The notes under the pieces: generated by a model | Databases searched by the model: none | What the model was told of the DNA's origin: nothing | What the model saw: only the letters and a program-made list of their open reading frames with translations | Shown here: positions 57,971 to 64,000 of the stretch, one piece after another | Layout: every line of letters begins with the position of its first letter | Numbering within the stretch: the first letter of the stretch is position 1 | Position numbers and translations under genes: made by a program | NCBI GenBank assembly: GCA_046233135.1 | Contig: JBJXHN010000006.1 | Span: 434,001-498,000, forward strand | From: JBJXHN01 sp046233135 | Lineage (GTDB): Bacteria > Pseudomonadota > Alphaproteobacteria > Rhodospirillales > Rhodospirillaceae | Length of the DNA stretch: 64,000 nt | Direction of reading: 5' to 3'

Positions 57971-59143
57971 ATGAAGGAAGAAGTGATCCTGAATCAGGCC
58001 CAGGCCGTGCCCCGGCCCCGGATCGCGCGGGCCTGGTCCAGTGCCACCGATCCGGCGCGGATCACCACGGACCTGACGGTGGGCATCGCCGGCAGTGATC
58101 CCAGCCTGATCGCCGTATTCGTCTCTGCCAGCCTGCCCTATCAGGACATCATCGCGCCCATCTCGGCGGCCTTTCCGGATGTCACCGTGGTCGGCTGCAC
58201 AACGGCGGGCAGCCTGACTCCGGATTGCTATGTGGCCGGCGGGGCGGTGGCCGTGGCCTTTGACCGTGCGACCTTCAGCTTCGAGACCTGCGTGCTGACC
58301 GATCTGCGGTCCTATTCCGTGGTGCACGGTCGGGAAGCCATCGAAACCGCCTATTACCACCTGCTGCGCAGCCTGGAACCGGATCAGACCAACCTGTTTG
58401 CCATGCTGCTGGTCGACGGCCTGTCCCGGCGAGAGGAGGAAATCGCCGCCAGTGCCTATGCCGCCCTGGACGAAGTGCCGGTGTTCGGTGCTTCGGCCGG
58501 GAACAACCTGCATTATGATTCCACGCAGATCTTCCATAACGGCCGTCTGCTCGACGATGCGGCGATGGTGGTGATCGGGGCCTCCAGCCGGCCGGTGGAG
58601 GTGTTCAAGCTGGAGCATTTCCAGCCCACCGACCGCAAGGTGGTGATCACCCGGGCTGATACGGACAAGCGGGTGGTCTGGACCATCGATGCCGAACCGG
58701 CGGCCGAGGAGTACGCCCGGCTGCTGGGGGTGACGCCCAAGGATCTGACGCCGGAGCTGTTCGCGGCGAATCCGCTGCTGATGCGCATCGGCGGCGAATA
58801 CCACGTGCGCGCCATCCAGAAGGTGGATGCGGACGGCGGGCTGAATTTCTTCTGTGCGGTGGAGGAGGGAGCCGTGCTGACCCGCGCGACGCCCGAGCAC
58901 ATGCGCGAGAATCTGGAGCAGAACATCACCCAGCTGGAAGAGCGGCTGGGCGAACTGGATCTGGTGCTGTGCTTCGACTGCATCCTGCGGCGGGTGGAAG
59001 CGGAGCGGCTGGGCCTGCAATCCGAACTGCTACCGGTCTTTCGAAAGTACAATATGATCGGGTTCAACACCTATGGGGAGCAGTACCGCTCCTTGCATCT
59101 GAGTCAGACACTGACCGGATTGGCGATCGGGAGCGGGCCATGA
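57971..59143 (+). CDS. FIST-domain signal-binding protein
   Basis: The 390-aa protein has a FIST N-terminal domain about 35-225 (SLIAVFVSASLPYQDIIAPI, VVGCTTAGSLTPDCYVAGGA) and a FIST C-terminal domain about 240-365 (FFCAVEEGAVLTRATPEHMR). FIST modules are thought to sense small ligands such as amino acids. No signal peptide is seen, so it acts in the cytoplasm. Its stop overlaps the start of the NahK/ErcS-type kinase (ATGA), so it most likely supplies the kinase's signal input. Confidence 0.9.
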   Translation: MKEEVILNQAQAVPRPRIARAWSSATDPARITTDLTVGIAGSDPSLIAVFVSASLPYQDIIAPISAAFPDVTVVGCTTAGSLTPDCYVAGGAVAVAFDRATFSFETCVLTDLRSYSVVHGREAIETAYYHLLRSLEPDQTNLFAMLLVDGLSRREEEIAASAYAALDEVPVFGASAGNNLHYDSTQIFHNGRLLDDAAMVVIGASSRPVEVFKLEHFQPTDRKVVITRADTDKRVVWTIDAEPAAEEYARLLGVTPKDLTPELFAANPLLMRIGGEYHVRAIQKVDADGGLNFFCAVEEGAVLTRATPEHMRENLEQNITQLEERLGELDLVLCFDCILRRVEAERLGLQSELLPVFRKYNMIGFNTYGEQYRSLHLSQTLTGLAIGSGP

Positions 59144-61572
59144 CGGGACTACGCATCGACAGGGCAGGGACCAGACCATTGGCCGGTCGTGACGGCAAGG
59201 GCGCGGCCCCGACCGCTTCGGTGGTGGCGCCGGAGGGCTTGGTGGACGAAGCCTTGCCGGAGGATATGTCGCCGGCGGATCTGGTCGCCGAAGTGGGCCG
59301 TTTGCGCTATGAGAACCGCAAGCTGCGGACCATCCGCGATGCGCTGATCCGTCACGTGGACCGCAACCACGATATCAACGGCACGGCCAACCGCTTCCTG
59401 CGCGGCACGCTGGAGGTGGAAACCAGCGTCGAGAAGCGGATCCAGCGCCTTGCCCGCACCATGAGCGAAGCCAAGATCGCCCGCCGCCAGCTGCGTCAGG
59501 CCATCGAATGCATCGGCGAGGGGTTCATCCTCTACGACCGCGACGACCGGGTGATCATCTATAACCGCAAGTACGTTAAGCTGTTTCCCAAGCTGGCCGG
59601 CATTCTGAAGCCGGGGGTGACCTTCCGCGACCTGATCCAGAAAGCCGCCGAAACAGGTCTGGTGGTGGAATCCGTCACGGATCCCCAGGCCTGGATTGCC
59701 GCCCGGGCCGCCTATCATCAGCGCAGCAGCTGCCGTTTCCAGCAGTTGCTGGGCGACGGACGCTGGGTGCAGATCAGCGAGCGCGCCACGGATGAAGGCG
59801 GCAAGGTCACTATCGTCTCCGACATCACCCATTTCAAGCGCCTGGAGGAAACCCGCCGCCTGAGCAAGACGGCCCAGGATTCCGATCTGCTGGCCACCAC
59901 GGTTGCCAGCATTGCCCAGGGGGTGCTGGTCTTCGACAGCAACCTGACCCTGACCACCTGGAACTCCCAGGCGGTGATGCTGCTGAACCTGCCCTATGTG
60001 GAGTTGCATGTGGGTGCCACAGTGCGCGATCTGCTGCATCTGGTCTGGCGCCATGGCGCGCGGGTGTCCCGGGACTCCAAGCGCGAGGTCGAAAGCTGGG
60101 TGCGCGACGTGAAGCGCCGATATCCCTTGCGCATCGAGATGATCTACCCCGGTGACCGGGCGCTGTCGGCCAACTTCCGGGGCATGCCAGACGACGGCTT
60201 CGTGGTCACCCTGATGGATGTTTCCCACCAGCTTCAGGCCACCCTGCTGCTGGCCCGCAATAACGAGGAGCTGGAGCGCCGGGTGCAGGAGCGCACCGGC
60301 GAGTTGATCCGGGTCAACGAGATCCTGCGCGACGAGGTGGACCGCCACGAGAAGACCGCCGCTGCCCTGGAACGCACCCGCAAGGCCGCCGAGGCGGTGA
60401 GCCTCAGCAAGATGCGCTTCCTGGCCGCCGCCAGCCACGACTTGCTGCAGCCCCTGAACGCCGCGCGGCTGTATCTGACCGCGCTGGAAACGTCGCCCTT
60501 CGTCGATCCGGGGGCGATGGATCTGATCGGGAAAATGGGGCAGGCCTTCCAGTCCACCGAAGAACTGCTGAACACCATCCTGGATATCTCCAAGATGGAT
60601 GCGGGGGGGTATCAGCCGAAGTTCTCTTCGGTCGAGCTGTCGCCCCTGTTCCAGACCCTGGAGACGGAGTTCGAACCCCAGGCGCGCCACAAGAAGCTGC
60701 GGCTGCGCATGGTGCCTTGTTCCGATGTGGTCTGGTCCGACGCCCAGCTGTTGCGCCGGATCATCCAGAATTTCCTGTCCAACGCCATCAAGTACACCGA
60801 GCGGGGCACCATCCTGATCGGCGCCCGCCACCAGAGCGGCAAGCTGTCCATCGAAGTGCACGACAGCGGCATCGGCATCGCCCCGGAAGACCGGGAGGTG
60901 ATTTTCGAGGAGTTCCGCCGCGTCACCTCCAGCCCCCTGGAAACCCGGGGGCTCGGACTCGGGCTGGCCATCGTCAAGCGGGCGGCGGACCTGCTGGGGC
61001 ACGAGGTCGGATTACGGTCCCGGCCGGGAAAGGGATCGTCGTTCTCTTTGAAGGTGCCGCTCCAGCGCACGGTTGCGCCCTGTGCTCCCGGTGGCAAGGG
61101 CCAGCCCTGGTATCGCCAGGGGGACAGCCTGCCGGCCGCCGCGGCGGTGGCGGAGGAAGAGGACGAAGGCCTGTTCTTCATCCTGGAGAACGACGAAAGC
61201 GTGGCCCACGCCATGTCCACGCTGCTGGCCCATTGGAAGATGAATGCGGTGATCGCCCCATCCTTCCCGGCCATGCTCGACGTGATCCGCCGCCACGGGG
61301 TGACGCCGACGGCGATTATCGCCGACCTCCACCTGGACGGGGATATCGACGGGATCGATGCAATCATTCTGTTGCGGGAACACCTGGGGACCAATCTTCC
61401 CGGGATCCTGGTCACGGCGGACCAGTCGAGCGTGATCAAGGATCGCGCCCGGGCCAAGCAGATCGAGTACTTCTCGAAGCCGGTAAAGGCCGCGCAGTTG
61501 CGGGCCTACCTGCTCCTTCTCTCCAAACCCGAACCGTCCTCGGCGGCGTTGCCCAGCGAGTCCAGTGTCTGA
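59140..61572 (+). CDS. NahK/ErcS-type hybrid sensor histidine kinase
   Basis: The 810-aa soluble protein starts at ATG 59140. A coiled-coil N-terminus leads to PAS domains (about 130-245 GEGFILYDRDDRVIIYNRKY and about 255-385 GVLVFDSNLTLTTWNS). HisKA has H433 in FLAAASHDLLQPLNAARLYL. HATPase_c has NFLSNAIKYTERGT and LGLGLAIVKRAADLLGHEVG. A C-terminal receiver has D729 in IADLHLDGDIDGIDAI. The HDLLQPLNAARL form is diagnostic of the NahK/ErcS group, which controls ethanol oxidation in Pseudomonas. Its last 67 bp overlap the convergent regulator gene. Confidence 0.92.
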   Translation: MTGLRIDRAGTRPLAGRDGKGAAPTASVVAPEGLVDEALPEDMSPADLVAEVGRLRYENRKLRTIRDALIRHVDRNHDINGTANRFLRGTLEVETSVEKRIQRLARTMSEAKIARRQLRQAIECIGEGFILYDRDDRVIIYNRKYVKLFPKLAGILKPGVTFRDLIQKAAETGLVVESVTDPQAWIAARAAYHQRSSCRFQQLLGDGRWVQISERATDEGGKVTIVSDITHFKRLEETRRLSKTAQDSDLLATTVASIAQGVLVFDSNLTLTTWNSQAVMLLNLPYVELHVGATVRDLLHLVWRHGARVSRDSKREVESWVRDVKRRYPLRIEMIYPGDRALSANFRGMPDDGFVVTLMDVSHQLQATLLLARNNEELERRVQERTGELIRVNEILRDEVDRHEKTAAALERTRKAAEAVSLSKMRFLAAASHDLLQPLNAARLYLTALETSPFVDPGAMDLIGKMGQAFQSTEELLNTILDISKMDAGGYQPKFSSVELSPLFQTLETEFEPQARHKKLRLRMVPCSDVVWSDAQLLRRIIQNFLSNAIKYTERGTILIGARHQSGKLSIEVHDSGIGIAPEDREVIFEEFRRVTSSPLETRGLGLGLAIVKRAADLLGHEVGLRSRPGKGSSFSLKVPLQRTVAPCAPGGKGQPWYRQGDSLPAAAAVAEEEDEGLFFILENDESVAHAMSTLLAHWKMNAVIAPSFPAMLDVIRRHGVTPTAIIADLHLDGDIDGIDAIILLREHLGTNLPGILVTADQSSVIKDRARAKQIEYFSKPVKAAQLRAYLLLLSKPEPSSAALPSESSV

Positions 61573-62201
61573 TTGAAGATTTCGCCCCGGGCCATCAGCA
61601 CCGCCTGCATCCGGGTCGGCACCTGGAACTTGCGCAGGATGGCCGAAACGTGGCCCTTCACCGTGGACTCGCTGATCGACAGTTCATAGCCGATCTGCTT
61701 GTTCAGCAAGCCCTCGCCCAGCATGCGCAGCACCGTGCGCTGCTGCGGCGTCAGGGAATAGGCGGCATGCGCGGCCAATTCCGCCTTGCGGGCGGCCTGG
61801 GCCTTGGCGGCCTTGTCATCGTTGGGGAAGACCGTTTCGCCATTCAGTACGGCGGTCACTGCGGCGATGATCTCTTCCGCATCGGCCATCTTGTTCAGAA
61901 AGCCGAGCGCCCCATAGCCTTCCACCAGGTCGGCCAGACGGGCGTCATCCAGCCCCGACAGCACCAGGATCGGCAGGCGCGGGGCAGCCTTGCGGAGCTG
62001 CGACAGCCCCTGGAACCCTTCCACATCCGGCAATTTCAAGTCGAGCAGGACAAGGTCGAGATCGGAGCGCTCGCCGATGATTCGCAGGGCGTCGGCAGCG
62101 GAATGCGCCATCAGTATTTCCGGATCCTCCAACCCCTGGCGCAGGGTTGTTTCCAATGCGGAACAGACCAGCGGGTGGTCGTCGACGATTAGGATGAACA
62201 T
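61506..62201 (-). CDS. LuxR/NarL-family response regulator (ExaE/AgmR/ErbR-like)
   Basis: The 231-aa protein has a receiver domain about 1-120 with VDDHP and phospho-acceptor D54 in LVLLDLKLPDVEG. The C-terminal LuxR helix-turn-helix lies about 150-210 (LTPQQRTVLRMLGEGLLNKQ, then SISESTVKGHVSAIL). Regulators of this type activate quinoprotein alcohol dehydrogenase genes. Its 3' end overlaps the convergent kinase gene by 67 bp. It is the likely output of that kinase and may switch on exaA, xoxF or pqqA. Confidence 0.9.
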   Translation of the reverse strand: MFILIVDDHPLVCSALETTLRQGLEDPEILMAHSAADALRIIGERSDLDLVLLDLKLPDVEGFQGLSQLRKAAPRLPILVLSGLDDARLADLVEGYGALGFLNKMADAEEIIAAVTAVLNGETVFPNDDKAAKAQAARKAELAAHAAYSLTPQQRTVLRMLGEGLLNKQIGYELSISESTVKGHVSAILRKFQVPTRMQAVLMARGEIFNQTLDSLGNAAEDGSGLERRSR

Positions 62202-62495
62202 CCATCATCCTCCCTGTGGACCGGTGTCGTTTGAATCGCACCGTGTTGTTGTGAACGGGTCCTTTTTTGGCCCGCAATATATGTACGCGAGTGGGGGCGG
62301 TTTTGCCAGAAAAGGAGTCCCCCAACCTTGGGATGGACAGTATCGTATTGAAAAATATCGTAAAAAATTCTCTTTGGTTAAATTAGGGTGCTCGCATAAG
62401 GCGGTAAATCTGGAATGATTTCAACCTATTCTATATCAAAACCGTCGGATTTCGGGTCCGCAGAGTCCCGGCCGCCCCAAAGAAAAGGGTGCGGC
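62202..62495. other. Intergenic region before the response regulator
   Basis: These 294 bp include an AT-rich stretch (about 62260-62420) upstream of the leftward regulator gene, probably its promoter. No gene was found. Confidence 0.45.
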
Positions 62496-62999
62496 TTATT
62501 GGCCACCGAAGTTGGCGTCGCGGATCAGGGCGCGGCCCTGGGGGGTAGAGACCTTGGGGAAATAGCGAATGCCGCCGGCATTGGCCTTTTCGGCGAACAG
62601 GAAGTAGGCCACGTCGCCTTCACGTAGGACGATGCTTTGGGCGGCTAGGCGCCGTGTGCCGCGCCAGGCTTCCAGCAGGTGGTTGGTGTCCGTGGTCAGT
62701 TCCCACACCAGATAGCTGCCATTGCGCACGGGCAGGCGGGGACCGCCATCCAGGCTGATGGTCTCGCCGCCGGCCAGGATCAGGCCCGGACGGTGATAGA
62801 CGTAGGCCAGGGTGGTTTCTTCGCGGGGAATGCCGCCCTGGGCCAGGGCGATGGCATCGATGCGCGCCTGTTCCGAGGCGCTGGGATCGGCCCCGTCGGC
62901 CATGCCGTCACCGCTGATCGACCGGGAGGTGGGTGAACTGCAGGCCGCCAGGGCCAGGGCGCCGAACAGGCAGAAAATCCTCAGGGCTGACCGGAGCAT
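62496..62999 (-). CDS. Outer-membrane-type lipoprotein of unknown function
   Basis: The 167-aa protein starts MLRSALRIFCLFGALALAAC; the lipobox is LAAC with C20 as the lipidated residue. SS follows rather than Asp, which favours outer-membrane sorting. The mature part has YVYHRPGLILAGGETISLDG and REGDVAYFLFAEKANAGGIR, resembling small beta-rich lipoproteins of the DUF2846 kind, but the family is not certain. It is alone on its strand with no clear operon partner. Confidence 0.75.
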   Translation of the reverse strand: MLRSALRIFCLFGALALAACSSPTSRSISGDGMADGADPSASEQARIDAIALAQGGIPREETTLAYVYHRPGLILAGGETISLDGGPRLPVRNGSYLVWELTTDTNHLLEAWRGTRRLAAQSIVLREGDVAYFLFAEKANAGGIRYFPKVSTPQGRALIRDANFGGQ

Positions 63000-63096
63000 G
63001 CTGCCCTCCCTTCATGGCCGGGGACGATGGCTGGGGGCTGGATGGTAAAAGGCAAACCTTGCTGAAAGATGAATCGCGGTGTGGACGGGAGGGCGC

Positions 63097-63474
63097 TTAC
63101 CTGTGGCTGGCCGGGTCGTCGGGGTAGACCCGGGTATCGGGCCGTGCGAGGGGGGAGGCGTCCGCTCCGGTGCCCGCATCCGCGCCACCGGCCTGGATCC
63201 GCTTGCTGAGGTCGGCGCATTTTTCGCCCAGCGCCAGGGCGGCGTGGGCGCTTTCCTTGGCTGCGGCCCGGCGGGCTTCGCCGTTGCATATCTGCTGCCA
63301 GGTGGCCATCAGATCTTCCAGCTGCTGGGCAGCAGCCTGGGGGATGCGGGCCGGGGTGGAGGCAGACCCCGCCATGACCGCCAGTCCCACCGCCAGCGTC
63401 CACCGCACGGTCGCCCGGCCGAACAGGGCGGGACGGCGGAGAAGGAGACGGCGACGACGGGACTGGGGGGCCAT
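63097..63474 (-). CDS. Small exported hypothetical protein
   Basis: The 125-aa protein has a basic N-terminus (RRRRLLLRRPALFGRATVRW) and a hydrophobic segment about 25-48, probably a signal or anchor. A helical mature part has one cysteine pair (QQICNGEARRAAAK and ALGEKCADLSKRI). The tail is Ala/Asp/Pro-rich. The ribosome-binding site is weak. No family is recognised. It lies just downstream of phaC on the same strand. Confidence 0.55.
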   Translation of the reverse strand: MAPQSRRRRLLLRRPALFGRATVRWTLAVGLAVMAGSASTPARIPQAAAQQLEDLMATWQQICNGEARRAAAKESAHAALALGEKCADLSKRIQAGGADAGTGADASPLARPDTRVYPDDPASHR

Positions 63475-63525
63475 GGTGGAATGCCTCGGGGTAGGGGTAA
63501 AAGTAGGGTCAGCGGACAGGGCCGG

Positions 63526-64000
63526 TTACGGGGCTTGCTTCAGCTCGCGCACGGCCACATAGGTGCCCGGCGCGTCGCACAGGGGCTCGAACACGCCGCA
63601 CCCGGGGTCGCGGGCGGGCACCATCTTGCCGGCATGCTTGCTGACCCATTCGTTCCAGTCCGGCCACCAGGAGCCGTCGGTCTGGGTGGCCTTTTCCAAC
63701 CAGGCTTCGGGGTCCTTGATCTTCCGGTTATAGGTCCAGAAACAGTACTTGTTGGCCGCCGGCGGATTGATCACCCCGGCGATGTGGCCGGACGCGGACA
63801 GCACGAACTTCACCGGACCGCTGTACAGCTGGGATCCCAGATAGGTGCTGCGCCAGGGGGCGATGTGGTCTTCCCGGGCGCTGATGAAGTAGCTGGGGGT
63901 CTTGATGTTGGTCAGGTCGATGGGGGTGCCGAGCAGGGTGACACCGCCCGGGTCCTTCACCTTGTTCTCCTGATACATCTTGCGCAGATAGAAACTATGC
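63526..64000 (-). CDS. phaC: Poly(3-hydroxyalkanoate) synthase, C-terminal fragment
   Basis: Only the last ~158 codons are in the window; the 5' part is beyond the right edge. The fragment has the PhaC segments IKTPSYFISAREDHIAPWRS (holding the catalytic Asp), VLSASGHIAGVINPPAANKY (holding the catalytic His) and the end DGSWWPDWNEWVSKHAGKMV. PhaC polymerises 3-hydroxyacyl-CoA into storage polyester granules. The C-terminal sequence fits class I synthases. The catalytic cysteine is not visible here. Confidence 0.93.
   Translation of the reverse strand, partial: HSFYLRKMYQENKVKDPGGVTLLGTPIDLTNIKTPSYFISAREDHIAPWRSTYLGSQLYSGPVKFVLSASGHIAGVINPPAANKYCFWTYNRKIKDPEAWLEKATQTDGSWWPDWNEWVSKHAGKMVPARDPGCGVFEPLCDAPGTYVAVRELKQAP

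Overview
The window is high-GC DNA (except one AT-rich gene) and looks like a chromosomal segment of an alphaproteobacterium. The best fit is the order Rhodospirillales. This rests on the hisZ-purA pair, the NahK/ErcS-type regulators, the coexistence of ExaA- and XoxF-type quinoproteins, and a class I-like PHA synthase at the right edge. The assignment is an inference from gene content and not a species identification. No rRNA, tRNA, insertion sequence or CRISPR array was seen.

Positions 1-8.9 kb hold iron acquisition genes and one cell-envelope gene. They comprise the end of a FecCD permease, its substrate-binding protein, a TonB-dependent receptor divergent from an IclR regulator, and a second receptor divergent from an AraC regulator. 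A family 9 glycosyltransferase follows. Positions 9-16.3 kb hold a TetR/AcuI-type reductase operon with two palindromic operators, then hisZ and purA, then a tail-anchored degenerate protein kinase paired with a small membrane protein. Positions 16.4-23.1 kb hold an ExaA-type (calcium) quinoprotein alcohol dehydrogenase, a periplasmic pentapeptide-repeat protein, an OmpR-type two-component system, an AhpD-like enzyme and a LysR regulator.

Positions 23.1-32.0 kb form a leftward siderophore operon: ECF sigma (FecI type), FecR, STN-TonB receptor, binding protein, fused FhuB-type permease, FhuF-type reductase and ATPase. A 168-bp array of six 28-bp tandem repeats exactly fills the gap between this operon and the LysR gene. 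Positions 32.1-37.8 kb hold an NfnAB-like flavoprotein fusion, a left-handed beta-helix protein, and a chemoreceptor with no membrane segment that is fused to a branched-chain-amino-acid-binding-type domain.

Positions 38-62.2 kb form the metabolic core for alcohol oxidation with PQQ. It holds pqqA, pqqC, pqqD and pqqE (no pqqB here), a GFA protein, and a lanthanide-type methanol dehydrogenase XoxF with its cytochrome XoxG. These are followed by a XoxJ-rhodanese fusion, a Tat-exported metallohydrolase, a SoxYZ-like carrier, and an ABC exporter-type ATPase and permease. Glutathione-dependent formaldehyde oxidation (adhC, fghA), a quinoprotein-associated binding protein, a beta-propeller, three uncharacterised secreted proteins and a cytochrome c550 complete the metabolic part. 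A FIST protein, a NahK/ErcS-type hybrid kinase and an ExaE/AgmR-type response regulator would control it. Inferred pathway: alcohols are oxidised in the periplasm by ExaA or XoxF using PQQ, electrons go to the cytochromes, and formaldehyde is cleared through GFA, AdhC and FghA. The right edge holds a lipoprotein, a small secreted protein and the C-terminus of PhaC.

The observations I rate highest are the soluble chemoreceptor/ligand-binding fusion, the pseudokinase pair, the XoxJ-CXXXCW fusion, the variant PqqA followed by an attenuator-like hairpin, the exact-fit 28-bp array, and the AT-rich membrane gene inserted in the methylotrophy cluster.
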